A stretch of 64,000 bases of DNA from Flavobacterium soyae (GTDB taxonomy: Bacteria; Bacteroidota; Bacteroidia; Flavobacteriales; Flavobacteriaceae): NCBI RefSeq assembly GCF_021245985.1, contig NZ_JAJQXA010000022.1, forward strand, positions 1 through 64,000, written 5' to 3'. Each line of letters opens with the position of its first letter. Position 1 is the first letter of the stretch. The translations under genes and the position numbers were made by a program. Positions 7,776 through 17,441 of this stretch are shown one piece after another. A model generated the notes under the pieces. The model was not told where the DNA came from, searched no databases, and was given only the letters and a program-made list of their open reading frames with translations.

Positions 7776-10700
7776 TTAATAAATATATTCTTCTTTATTA
7801 GCCATCATTTCATTGTAATCATCTTTAGATCCTACGATAGTATTATCGTACTCTCTCATACCAGTTCCCGCAGGGATTCTGTGTCCAACAATTACATTTT
7901 CTTTCAATCCTTCTAAATCATCTACTTTACCAGCTACAGCAGCTTCGTTAAGTACTTTCGTTGTCTCCTGGAATGAAGCCGCAGAAATGAATGATTTAGT
8001 TTGTAACGAAGCTCTTGTAATACCTTGAAGAACTGGCGTTGCAGTTGCAGTAATTACGTCTCTTGCTACAACAAGATTTTTATCATTTCGTTTCAATAGT
8101 GAGTTTTCATCACGCAATTCACGAGGAGAAATAATCTGACCTGGTTTCAATACTGAAGAATCTCCAGCATCTTCAACTACTTTCATACCATATAATTTAT
8201 CGTTTTGAACGATGAAATCTTTAGTGTGAATTAATTGATCTTCTAAGAATAAAGTATCACCTGGATCCTGAACTCTTACTTTACGCATCATTTGACGAAT
8301 AACTACCTCAAAGTGCTTGTCATTAATTTTTACCCCTTGTAAACGGTAAACCTCTTGAATTTCATTTACCAGGTACTGTTGAACAGCAGCCGGTCCTTGA
8401 ATTCTTAAGATATCATCTGGTGTAATTGCACCGTCAGACAATGGAACTCCCGCTCTTACGAAGTCATTTTCTTGTACTAAGATTTGGCTTGAAAGTTTAA
8501 CTAAATACTTTTTAACCTCACCAAATTTAGATTCGATAACGATCTCACGGTTACCTCTTTTGATTTTTCCAAAAGAAACAACACCATCAATTTCAGATAC
8601 AACCGCTGGGTTAGAAGGGTTACGAGCCTCAAGAAGCTCGGTAATTCTTGGTAAACCTCCCGTGATATCGCCTGCTTTAGAAGAACGACGCGGAATTTTT
8701 ACTAATACTTTACCTGCTTTAATTTTCTCACCGTTTTCAACCATTAAGTGTGCACCTACTGGTAAGTTGTAAGAACGAATCAATTCACCTTCTTTACCAT
8801 AAACCAATAAAGTTGGGATTAATTTTTTGTTTCTAGCCTCAGAAATTACTTTTTCCTGGAAACCAGTCTGCTCATCGATCTCAACCATGAATGATTGTCC
8901 TTGCTCTAAATCTTCGTAAGCAATCTTACCAGTAAATTCAGAAACAATTACACCATTATAAGGATCCCACTTACAGATTACAGTTCCTTTAGCAACAGTT
9001 TCGCCATCTTTAACAAAGATACTAGAACCGTAAGGAATATTATGTGTATTTAAGACGATTCCTGTTTTCTCATCAACTAATTTTAACTCAGTTGAACGTG
9101 ATACTACGATATCTACCGCATTACCTTCACTGTCTTCACCTTTAACCGTTTTTAAATCTTCAATCTCAAGTCTACCATTGAATCTTGTAACAATACTAGA
9201 CTCTTCAGAGATACCTCCAGCAACCCCTCCAACGTGGAACGTACGAAGTGTTAACTGTGTACCTGGCTCACCAATAGACTGAGCTGCAATAACTCCGACA
9301 GCTTCTCCTCTTTGTGTCATTTTTCCAGTAGCTAAGTTTCTACCGTAACATTTAGCACAAATACCTTTTAAAGCTTCACAAGTTAATGGAGATCTAACTT
9401 CTACTTTTTCAATTGGAGAAGCTTCAATAGTTCTCATGATTGATTCTGTAATTTGCTCTCCAGATTTAACCATTACTTCGTTAGTAAGAGGATTAATAAC
9501 GTCTTGTAATGCAACACGTCCTAAAATTCTCTCTCCTAAAGATTCAACGATTTCCTCATTTTTCTTCAATGCAGCAACTTCAACACCTCTAAGAGTTCCA
9601 CAATCTTCAATGTTAACAATAACATCTTGAGAAACGTCATGAAGCCTTCTTGTTAAGTAACCAGCATCGGCTGTTTTAAGAGCCGTATCCGCAAGACCTT
9701 TACGAGCACCGTGAGTAGAAATGAAGTACTCAAGGATCGAAAGACCTTCCTTAAAGTTAGAAAGAATCGGGTTTTCAATAATCTCACCACCACCAGCAGT
9801 AGATTTTTTAGGCTTAGCCATCAAACCACGCATACCAGTTAACTGACGAATCTGCTCCTTAGAACCCCTCGCCCCAGAGTCAAGCATCATATATACAGAG
9901 TTGAAACCTTGTTGGTCTTCTCTAATATTTTTCATTGCTAACTCTGTTAACTGAGCATTTGCTGAAGTCCATACGTCAATAACTTGGTTGTAACGCTCGT
10001 TATTTGTGATAAGACCCATGTTATAGTTAGTTGAGATACCTTCAACTTGCTCTCTGGCATCTGCAATTAACTTTGTTTTTTGTTCTGGGATTCTAATATC
10101 ACCTAAAGAGAATGACAAACCTCCTCTAAATGCGAATTTATAACCCATATCTTTCATATTATCCAAGAAAGCAGCCGTTGTAGGTACATCAGTCACACTT
10201 AAAATGTGTCCGATAATATCTCTAAGGTTTTTCTTAGTCAATACGTCGTTGATATATCCAGCTGCTTCAGGTACTACTTCGTTAAATAATACACGTCCTG
10301 CAGTTGTTTGAATGATTTTGTACACTAATTCTCCAGCGTCATTAAAATCTTTTGCTCTAATTTTAACACGAGCATTCAATTCTAATCTTCCTTCGTTTAA
10401 TGCAATGTTTACTTCTTCAGCAGAATAGAAAGTCAAATCTTGACCTAAAATTTTGTGATCTTCTGTAGAAATACGCTCTTTGGTCATATAATATAGACCC
10501 AAGACCATGTCCTGAGAAGGTACAGTAATTGGAGCACCATTTGCAGGGTTCAAGATATTGTGAGAAGCCAGCATTAATAATTGTGCCTCTAAAATAGCTT
10601 CTGGCCCTAAAGGTAAGTGAACCGCCATCTGGTCACCATCGAAATCGGCGTTGAAAGCCGTACATACTAATGGGTGTAACTGGATCGCTTTTCCTTCAAT

Positions 10701-12083
10701 TAATTTTGGCTGGAAAGCTTGAATACCAAGTCTGTGCAAAGTAGGAGCACGGTTCAGTAATACCGGGTGTCCTTTAATTACGTTTTCTAAGATATCCCAA
10801 ACTACTGGCTCTTTTTTATCGATGATTTTCTTCGCAGATTTTACTGTTTTAACAATACCTCTTTCAATCAATTTACGGATAACGAAAGGTTTGTATAACT
10901 CAGATGCCATATCTTTTGGCAATCCGCATTCGAATAATTTCAACTCAGGACCAACAACAATTACCGAACGAGCAGAATAATCCACACGCTTACCAAGTAA
11001 GTTTTGACGGAAACGTCCTTGCTTACCTTTTAATGAGTCAGATAATGATTTTAATGGTCTGTTAGATTCTGTTTTAACAGCAGAAGCTTTACGAGTGTTA
11101 TCAAATAATGAATCTACAGATTCTTGTAACATACGTTTCTCGTTTCTTAAGATAACTTCTGGAGCTTTAATCTCCATTAATCTTTTCAAACGGTTGTTAC
11201 GGATGATTACACGACGGTATAAGTCATTTAAATCTGAAGTTGCAAAACGACCTCCATCAAGCGGCACAAGCGGACGTAATTCTGGCGGGATAACTGGAAC
11301 CACTTTCATAATCATCCATTCTGGACGGTTTTCGCGGTTTTCGTTAGACTCACGGAAAGACTCAACAACTTGTAATCTTTTTAAAGCTTCAGTTTTACGT
11401 TGTTTAGATGTTTCGTTGTTAGCACTGTGTCTTAATTCATAAGATAAAGCATCTAAATCAATACGAGCCAATAAATCCATAATACACTCTGCTCCCATTT
11501 TGGCAACAAATTTATTTGGATCTAAATCATCTAAATATTGGTTTTCCTGCGGAAGAGTATCTAAAATATTTAAGTATTCTTCTTCAGTTAAGAAATCTAG
11601 TCTTTGTAAAGATTCTCCATCTGCATTTTTAGCAATACCAGCCTGGATTACTACGTATCTTTCGTAGTAAATGATCATATCTAATTTCTTAGATGGAAGA
11701 CCAAGGATATAACCAATTTTGTTTGGAAGAGAACGGAAGTACCAGATATGAGCAATTGGCACAACAAGGTTGATGTGTCCTACTCTGTCACGACGTACTT
11801 TTTTCTCAGTAACTTCAACACCACAACGGTCACAGATGATACCTTTGTAACGAATTCTTTTATACTTACCACAAGCACATTCGAAATCTTTTACTGGTCC
11901 AAAGATTCTTTCGCAGAAAAGTCCGTCACGCTCTGGTTTGTGAGTTCTATAGTTGATTGTTTCTGGCTTTAAAACCTCTCCTCTTGATTCTTTCAAGATA
12001 GATTCTGGTGAAGCCAATCCAATAGAGATTTTGTTAAATCTTTTTACTGGATTCTTATCTTTATTGTTTCTGTTATTCATCAT
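7776..12083 (-). CDS. rpoC: DNA-directed RNA polymerase subunit beta'
   Basis: The beta' subunit of RNA polymerase, 1435 residues from the chosen start. The zinc-binding CACGKYKR...CDRCG block lies near residues 68-88 and the catalytic Mg-binding NADFDGDQM near residue 480. The trigger-loop and C-terminal region (IGEPGTQLTLRTFHVGG) is intact. The frame extends nine codons further upstream to a TTG at 12110, but the ATG pair at 12083/12080 (MMNNRNNKDK) is the likely start and matches the family N-terminus. The gap to rpoB is nearly 300 bp, unusually long for this pair, and holds a perfect 30-nt palindrome. Confidence 0.97.
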   Translation of the reverse strand: MMNNRNNKDKNPVKRFNKISIGLASPESILKESRGEVLKPETINYRTHKPERDGLFCERIFGPVKDFECACGKYKRIRYKGIICDRCGVEVTEKKVRRDRVGHINLVVPIAHIWYFRSLPNKIGYILGLPSKKLDMIIYYERYVVIQAGIAKNADGESLQRLDFLTEEEYLNILDTLPQENQYLDDLDPNKFVAKMGAECIMDLLARIDLDALSYELRHSANNETSKQRKTEALKRLQVVESFRESNENRENRPEWMIMKVVPVIPPELRPLVPLDGGRFATSDLNDLYRRVIIRNNRLKRLMEIKAPEVILRNEKRMLQESVDSLFDNTRKASAVKTESNRPLKSLSDSLKGKQGRFRQNLLGKRVDYSARSVIVVGPELKLFECGLPKDMASELYKPFVIRKLIERGIVKTVKSAKKIIDKKEPVVWDILENVIKGHPVLLNRAPTLHRLGIQAFQPKLIEGKAIQLHPLVCTAFNADFDGDQMAVHLPLGPEAILEAQLLMLASHNILNPANGAPITVPSQDMVLGLYYMTKERISTEDHKILGQDLTFYSAEEVNIALNEGRLELNARVKIRAKDFNDAGELVYKIIQTTAGRVLFNEVVPEAAGYINDVLTKKNLRDIIGHILSVTDVPTTAAFLDNMKDMGYKFAFRGGLSFSLGDIRIPEQKTKLIADAREQVEGISTNYNMGLITNNERYNQVIDVWTSANAQLTELAMKNIREDQQGFNSVYMMLDSGARGSKEQIRQLTGMRGLMAKPKKSTAGGGEIIENPILSNFKEGLSILEYFISTHGARKGLADTALKTADAGYLTRRLHDVSQDVIVNIEDCGTLRGVEVAALKKNEEIVESLGERILGRVALQDVINPLTNEVMVKSGEQITESIMRTIEASPIEKVEVRSPLTCEALKGICAKCYGRNLATGKMTQRGEAVGVIAAQSIGEPGTQLTLRTFHVGGVAGGISEESSIVTRFNGRLEIEDLKTVKGEDSEGNAVDIVVSRSTELKLVDEKTGIVLNTHNIPYGSSIFVKDGETVAKGTVICKWDPYNGVIVSEFTGKIAYEDLEQGQSFMVEIDEQTGFQEKVISEARNKKLIPTLLVYGKEGELIRSYNLPVGAHLMVENGEKIKAGKVLVKIPRRSSKAGDITGGLPRITELLEARNPSNPAVVSEIDGVVSFGKIKRGNREIVIESKFGEVKKYLVKLSSQILVQENDFVRAGVPLSDGAITPDDILRIQGPAAVQQYLVNEIQEVYRLQGVKINDKHFEVVIRQMMRKVRVQDPGDTLFLEDQLIHTKDFIVQNDKLYGMKVVEDAGDSSVLKPGQIISPRELRDENSLLKRNDKNLVVARDVITATATPVLQGITRASLQTKSFISAASFQETTKVLNEAAVAGKVDDLEGLKENVIVGHRIPAGTGMREYDNTIVGSKDDYNEMMANKEEYIY

Positions 12084-12377
12084 AGTTTTTACTATTGATT
12101 TATTTTGCAATTAAAAAATTGATTCTTATCCTAGTCGAAAGTCAAATGTCATAAAGTTGTAAAGTCACGAGCGACTTTAGACTTTGGACTTTTAAACTTT
12201 TGACTTAAAACACTACCTCGGGTTACTTCTCTAAACTTCAAATTCTTATTTGAAGTGCTAGTTATAAAATGCCTCGCATTGTTATAAAAAATCGGAACGG
12301 GTTACGGGTATAAATCTTTAAAAACTTTTATAAATACGAATGTAGAGACGTGATTAATCACGTCTCTACATTTTTTA
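12084..12377. other. rpoB-rpoC intergenic region
   Basis: A 294-bp spacer inside what is normally a tight operon. Besides the palindrome at 12341-12370 it contains AAAGTC/GACTTT-type inverted repeats around 12135-12210 typical of intergenic repeats in this genus. No ORF is supported. Confidence 0.6.
12341..12370. repeat. 30-nt perfect palindrome between rpoB and rpoC
   Basis: TGTAGAGACGTGATT followed by its exact reverse complement, 7 nt beyond the rpoB stop. Six T follow on the plus strand but not on the minus (coding) strand, so it is not a canonical terminator for rpoB. A degenerate relative (GTGCGTCTCTAC) is at about 38518-38529, so it belongs to a dispersed repeat family. Confidence 0.85.
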
Positions 12378-15300
12378 TTATTCTTCCAAACGAAGATCTA
12401 AACCTAGACCTTTCAATTCGTGCATTAATACATTGAATGATTCTGGTAAACCTGGTTCTGGCATAGTTTCTCCCTTAACGATAGCTTCGTAAGTTTTAGC
12501 TCTACCAATAACGTCATCAGACTTAACAGTTAAGATTTCACGTAGTGTACTAGAAGCTCCATAAGCCTCAAGTGCCCAAACCTCCATCTCTCCAAAACGC
12601 TGACCTCCAAATTGAGCCTTACCTCCAAGTGGCTGCTGCGTAATTAATGAGTATGGTCCAATAGAACGTGCGTGCATCTTATCATCAACCATGTGTCCTA
12701 ATTTAAGCATGTAAATTACACCCACAGTTGCTTTTTGTGCAAAACGCTCTCCAGTACCACCATCAAATAGGTAAGTATGTCCGAAACGTGGTACGTTAGC
12801 TTCATCAGTCAAGGCATTGATTTCGTCAAGAGAAGCACCGTCAAAAATTGGAGTAGCAAATTTTCTACCCAAGTTCATACCAGCCCATCCAAGAACAGTC
12901 TCATAAATCTGACCAATGTTCATACGTGAAGGTACCCCAAGTGGATTCAATACGATATCTACTGGTGTTCCATCTTCTAAGAAAGGCATATCTTCATGAC
13001 GAACGATTCTTGCAACAATACCTTTGTTACCGTGACGTCCTGCCATTTTATCACCCACTTTTAACTTACGTTTTTTAGCAATATAGATTTTAGCCAATTT
13101 CAAGATTCCAGATGGTAATTCATCTCCAACTGTAATAGTGAATTTCTCTCTTCTTAAAGCTCCTTGTAAGTCGTTCAGCTTAATTTTATAGTTATGAATT
13201 AAATCATTAACCATTTTATTTGTAGCGTCATCAGCAACCCATTGACCTTTACTTAAGTGAGCAAAATCCTCTACTGCGTAAAGCATTTTTTGAGTATATT
13301 TTTTACCTTTTGGCAAAACTTCTTCACCCAAATCGTTCATTACACCCTGAGATGTTTTTCCGTTAACGATCAAGAATAATTTCTCAACTAATCTGTCTTT
13401 TAATTCAACAAATTTAGTTTCGAATTCCATTTCTAAAGCGCCTAAAGCGTCTTTATCCTGAGTACGTTTACGTTTATCTTTTACGGCTCTTGCAAATAAT
13501 TTTTTGTCAAGAACTACACCATGTAAAGATGGAGAAGCTTTTAATGAAGCATCTTTTACATCCCCTGCTTTATCCCCGAAGATTGCACGAAGCAATTTCT
13601 CCTCTGGAGTTGGATCTGATTCCCCTTTTGGTGTAATTTTTCCGATCAAAATGTCGCCAGGCTTAACCTCTGCTCCAATTCTAATCATACCGTTTTCATC
13701 TAAATCTTTAGTAGCTTCTTCAGAAACGTTAGGAATATCGTTAGTTAACTCTTCGTTTCCTAACTTAGTATCTCTAACCTCTAATGAATAATCATCAACG
13801 TGGATAGATGTAAAAATATCATCACGAACTACTTTTTCAGAAATTACAATCGCATCCTCGAAATTATACCCTTTCCATGGCATGAACGCAACTTTTAAGT
13901 TTCTACCTAAAGCTAATTCTCCATTTTGAGTAGCATATCCTTCTGATAATACTTGTCCAGGAATAACTCTGTCACCTCTTCTTACGATTGGTTTCAAGTT
14001 AATACTTGTACCTTGATTGGTTTTTCTAAATTTAATAAGGTTGTATGTTTTCTCATCAGCATCAAAACTTACCATTCTCTCGTCTTCTGTACGATCGTAT
14101 TTAATAGTAATGATATTAGCATCTACATATTCAACAGTACCATGCCCTTCAGCATTAATCAATACTCTTGAATCTGAAGCTACCTGACGCTCTAAACCTG
14201 TACCAACAATCGGTGCTTCAGGACGGATCAAAGGAACTGCCTGACGCATCATGTTTGATCCCATCAACGCACGGTTCGCATCATCATGCTCCAAGAAAGG
14301 AATTAATGACGCAGAAATCGATGCAATCTGGTTAGGAGCAACGTCTGTATAATGAACTACTGATGGCTCAACAACTGGGAAGTCACCTTCCTCACGAGCA
14401 ATAACATTGCTTGCTGTAATTTTACCAGAAGCATCCATTTCAATGTTTGCCTGAGCAATCATTTTACCTTCTTCTTCTTCAGCACTTAAGTAAACTGGGG
14501 TACTTTCTAAATCAACTACACCATTAGTTACTTTACGGTAAGGAGTTTCAATGAATCCCATTCCGTTAACTTTAGCATAAACACCAAGAGATGAAATCAA
14601 ACCAATGTTTGGTCCCTCAGGAGTTTCAATCGGACATAAACGACCATAGTGTGTATAGTGAACGTCACGAACCTCGAAACCAGCTCTCTCTCTCGAAAGT
14701 CCACCTGGTCCAAGTGCAGAAAGTCTTCTTTTGTGTGTAATCTCAGCTAATGGATTCGTTTGATCCATAAATTGAGATAACTGGTTAGTACCAAAGAAAG
14801 AGTTGATAACTGATGATAATGTTTTAGCATTGATCAAATCAATTGGTGTAAACACCTCGTTATCTCTAACGTTCATTCTCTCACGAATAGTTCTAGCCAT
14901 ACGTGCTAAACCAACACCGAATTGTTGAGACAATTGTTCTCCAACTGTTCTAACACGACGGTTTGATAAGTGATCAATATCATCAATCTCTGCTTTAGAG
15001 TTGATCAACTCAATCAAATATTTTACGATTGTAATGATATCTTCTTTAGTAAGCACTTGCTTATCCATAGGGATATCTAAATCTAATTTTTTGTTCATTC
15101 TGTAACGACCAACTTCACCTAAGTTATAACGTTGATCAGAGAAGAACAATTTATCTATAATACCACGAGCAGTTTCCTCATCAGGCGGTTCAGCGTTACG
15201 CAACTGACGGTAAATGTGCTCTACAGCTTCTTTTTCAGAGTTTGTTGGATCTTTTTGTAACGTGTTGTGAATAATAGCATAATCTGCTTGGTTATTATCC

Positions 15301-16190
15301 TCTTTGTGCAACAAAATAGATTTTACGTTAGAATCGATGATCTCTTCAACATTATCTTTGTCGATAATTGTATCACGATCAAGGATGATTTCGTTACGCT
15401 CGATAGAAACTACCTCTCCAGTATCCTCATCTACGAAATCCTCATGCCATGTGTTCAAAACACGCGCAGCAAGTCTTCTTCCAATATATTTCTTAATTCC
15501 TGTTTTAGAAACTTTAATTTCTTCAGCTAAGTCGAAAATCTCTAAGATATCTTTATCTCTTTCGAATCCAATAGCACGGAATAAAGTTGTTACAGGTAAT
15601 TTTTTCTTTCTATCGATATATGCGTACATTACGCTGTTAATATCTGTAGAGAATTCTATCCAAGATCCTTTAAAAGGAATTACTCTCGCAGAATAAAGTT
15701 TAGTTCCATTTGCGTGGAATGACTGTCCAAAGAAAACCCCTGGAGAACGGTGTAATTGAGATACTACAACACGCTCGGCACCGTTAATAACAAAAGTACC
15801 ACTAGGAGTCATGTAAGGTATTGTTCCAAGATATACATCTTGTACAATTGTTTCAAAATCTTCGTGTTCTGGATCTGTACAGTATAGTTTTAACCTAGCT
15901 TTTAAAGGCACACTATAAGTAAGACCTCTCTCTATACATTCTTGAATTGTATAACGCGGCGGATCAACAAAATAATCTAGGAATTCCAATACAAAGTTAT
16001 TTCTTGTATCTGTAATTGGGAAGTTTTCCATGAAGGTATTGTATAACCCTTCGTTGCCTCTTTCGTCAGATTTCGTTTCTAATTGAAAGAAATCTTTAAA
16101 AGATTTAACCTGTACATCTAGGAAGTCCGGATAGTCAGGAATATTTTTTGTAGAGGCAAAATTCAATCTTTCAGTCTGATTTGTTATCAT
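12378..16190 (-). CDS. rpoB: DNA-directed RNA polymerase subunit beta
   Basis: The beta subunit of RNA polymerase, 1270 residues. The rifampicin-binding region (about residues 465-500) reads FMDQTNPLAEITHKRRLSAL, with Asp, His and Ser at the usual resistance positions, so it appears rifampicin-sensitive. The C-terminal block GGQRFGEMEVWALEAYGA is intact. The frame begins with TTG at 16193, but the ATG at 16190 (MITNQTERLN) is the natural start. It is downstream of rplL, separated by 264 bp with a strong hairpin at the rplL end, and upstream of rpoC. Confidence 0.97.
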   Translation of the reverse strand: MITNQTERLNFASTKNIPDYPDFLDVQVKSFKDFFQLETKSDERGNEGLYNTFMENFPITDTRNNFVLEFLDYFVDPPRYTIQECIERGLTYSVPLKARLKLYCTDPEHEDFETIVQDVYLGTIPYMTPSGTFVINGAERVVVSQLHRSPGVFFGQSFHANGTKLYSARVIPFKGSWIEFSTDINSVMYAYIDRKKKLPVTTLFRAIGFERDKDILEIFDLAEEIKVSKTGIKKYIGRRLAARVLNTWHEDFVDEDTGEVVSIERNEIILDRDTIIDKDNVEEIIDSNVKSILLHKEDNNQADYAIIHNTLQKDPTNSEKEAVEHIYRQLRNAEPPDEETARGIIDKLFFSDQRYNLGEVGRYRMNKKLDLDIPMDKQVLTKEDIITIVKYLIELINSKAEIDDIDHLSNRRVRTVGEQLSQQFGVGLARMARTIRERMNVRDNEVFTPIDLINAKTLSSVINSFFGTNQLSQFMDQTNPLAEITHKRRLSALGPGGLSRERAGFEVRDVHYTHYGRLCPIETPEGPNIGLISSLGVYAKVNGMGFIETPYRKVTNGVVDLESTPVYLSAEEEEGKMIAQANIEMDASGKITASNVIAREEGDFPVVEPSVVHYTDVAPNQIASISASLIPFLEHDDANRALMGSNMMRQAVPLIRPEAPIVGTGLERQVASDSRVLINAEGHGTVEYVDANIITIKYDRTEDERMVSFDADEKTYNLIKFRKTNQGTSINLKPIVRRGDRVIPGQVLSEGYATQNGELALGRNLKVAFMPWKGYNFEDAIVISEKVVRDDIFTSIHVDDYSLEVRDTKLGNEELTNDIPNVSEEATKDLDENGMIRIGAEVKPGDILIGKITPKGESDPTPEEKLLRAIFGDKAGDVKDASLKASPSLHGVVLDKKLFARAVKDKRKRTQDKDALGALEMEFETKFVELKDRLVEKLFLIVNGKTSQGVMNDLGEEVLPKGKKYTQKMLYAVEDFAHLSKGQWVADDATNKMVNDLIHNYKIKLNDLQGALRREKFTITVGDELPSGILKLAKIYIAKKRKLKVGDKMAGRHGNKGIVARIVRHEDMPFLEDGTPVDIVLNPLGVPSRMNIGQIYETVLGWAGMNLGRKFATPIFDGASLDEINALTDEANVPRFGHTYLFDGGTGERFAQKATVGVIYMLKLGHMVDDKMHARSIGPYSLITQQPLGGKAQFGGQRFGEMEVWALEAYGASSTLREILTVKSDDVIGRAKTYEAIVKGETMPEPGLPESFNVLMHELKGLGLDLRLEE

Positions 16191-16395
16191 CAATGGACAA
16201 AATTTTGATTAAAAAAAAGTAATTTTTTTGTGTAAAACACACTGTTTAATCTATACTTTCTTATTATAATCAATACATCTTTAAAAATAAACAGATAAAG
16301 TAAGTTATATTTTTTTTCTTCGTATTGATCAAAAACTTTTTCGTATTTTAAACTATTTGATAATAAAACTTGATATATTTTATTATACGAAAAAT

Positions 16396-16434
16396 GGTTT
16401 AGACCCTTGGATGATTCCATCCAAGGTCTAAACC
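16396..16434 (-). promoter_or_regulatory. Long hairpin in the rplL-rpoB gap
   Basis: Arms 396-413 and 418-434 pair over 17 bp with one bulged base and a 4-nt loop; on the minus strand the stem is followed by ATTTTT. It begins 20 nt after the rplL stop. It may be a partial terminator or processing site that sets the ratio of ribosomal protein to RNA polymerase transcripts, as the rplL-rpoB gap does in E. coli. That role is inference. Confidence 0.6.
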
Positions 16435-16454
16435 TAGTTCTAAACTGCGTTTTG

Positions 16455-16826
16455 TTATTTTAACTCAACAACAGCTCCAGCTTCTTCTAATGATTTTTTA
16501 AGACCTTCAGCCTCTTCTTTAGAAACACCTTCTTTAACAGTACTTGGCGCACCATCAACTACATCTTTAGCTTCTTTAAGACCTAAACCTGTAAGTTCTT
16601 TAACTAATTTTACAACAGCTAATTTAGAAGCACCAGCTTCTTTTAATACAACTGTAAATTCAGTTTGTGCTTCTTCAGCAGCACCTTCTCCACCACCAGC
16701 AGCAACTACTACAGCTGCAGCAGCAGGCTCGATACCATACTCGTCTTTTAATATTGTTGCTAATTCGTTAACTTCTTTAACTGTTAAGTTAACTAATTGT
16801 TCTGCGAATTGTTTCAAATCTGCCAT
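16455..16826 (-). CDS. rplL: 50S ribosomal protein L7/L12
   Basis: A 123-residue stalk protein that recruits translational GTPases. It has the helical dimerisation domain, an Ala/Gly/Glu-rich hinge (residues about 35-55: AAAAVVVAAGGGEGAAEEAQ) and the C-terminal domain with KLAVVKLVKELTGLGLKEAKDVVDG. It follows rplJ after 92 nt that include a perfect 9-bp hairpin. Confidence 0.98.
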   Translation of the reverse strand: MADLKQFAEQLVNLTVKEVNELATILKDEYGIEPAAAAVVVAAGGGEGAAEEAQTEFTVVLKEAGASKLAVVKLVKELTGLGLKEAKDVVDGAPSTVKEGVSKEEAEGLKKSLEEAGAVVELK

Positions 16827-16888
16827 TTTTTCTATCGTTTAAAATGATTTGTAAAAATATAATTTATTTATTGTGCGCTAATTAAGCC

Positions 16889-16910
16889 GTAAGAAAGTAT
16901 TCTTTCTTAC
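16889..16910 (-). promoter_or_regulatory. Hairpin in the rplJ-rplL gap
   Basis: GTAAGAAAG / CTTTCTTAC with a 4-nt loop, 8 nt past the rplJ stop and without a T-run. It could protect the 3' end or isolate rplL translation, since L12 is needed in several copies per L10. The role is inference. Confidence 0.5.
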
Positions 16911-16918
16911 ATTTATAA

Positions 16919-17419
16919 TTACTCTGCTCCCTCTTCGCTTCCTGCGAATTTGTTTTGTAAAGCAGAAATAATTCTTTGAGCCGGAGATTGTAATAATCCA
17001 ATGATTTCTCCAATAAGCTCTTCTTTAGATTTAATTGTAGCTAATGCATCTAATTGATTATCTCCAATATATACTTCAGAATTGATGTATGCTCCTTTTA
17101 AAACTGGTTTATCAGATTTCTTACGGAAATCTTTGATAATTTTTCCAGGTGCGTTAGCAACATCAGAAATAAATATAGCACTATTACCAGTTAAAACTGT
17201 AGGTAAATCACCATAATCATTAGCAGAAGCTTCCATTGCTTTAGCAAGCAAAGTGTTCTTTACAACCTCTAATTTGATACCTGCTTTGAAGCAAGCTCTA
17301 CGCAAGTTTGAAGTTGTCTCTGCGTTTAAACCAGAAATATCAGATACATAAATGATATTTGTACCAGCTAACTGCGCAGTTAAATTTTCAATCGCGATTG
17401 ATTTTTCTTCTCTAGTCAT
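16919..17419 (-). CDS. rplJ: 50S ribosomal protein L10
   Basis: A 166-residue stalk base protein that anchors L12 dimers to 23S rRNA. The N-terminal block MTREEKSIAIENLTAQL and the RRACFKAGIKLEVVKNTLLAKA RNA-binding segment are typical. The C-terminal helix that binds L12 is present (about 140-160). Only 22 nt separate it from rplA, leaving no room for the long L10 autoregulatory leader found between these genes in E. coli. Confidence 0.97.
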   Translation of the reverse strand: MTREEKSIAIENLTAQLAGTNIIYVSDISGLNAETTSNLRRACFKAGIKLEVVKNTLLAKAMEASANDYGDLPTVLTGNSAIFISDVANAPGKIIKDFRKKSDKPVLKGAYINSEVYIGDNQLDALATIKSKEELIGEIIGLLQSPAQRIISALQNKFAGSEEGAE

Positions 17420-17441
17420 ACTAAAAATTTTTAACTACCAA

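Noticed and set aside
11095..11442. 115-aa ORF on the plus strand inside rpoC
   Set aside because: Antisense shadow of a highly conserved gene; no start context and the composition is that of reversed codons. The same applies to the 130-aa and 135-aa plus ORFs at 15304-15696 and 19829-20236.
14690..14790. Rifampicin-resistance changes in RpoB
   Set aside because: The cluster I region shows the usual Asp, His and Ser residues, so there is no sign of resistance.
16190..16420. 76-aa minus-strand ORF upstream of rpoB
   Set aside because: Lies in the AT-rich spacer, starts inside the rplL-rpoB hairpin and ends at the rpoB start; low-complexity K/Y/F/N sequence with no family resemblance.
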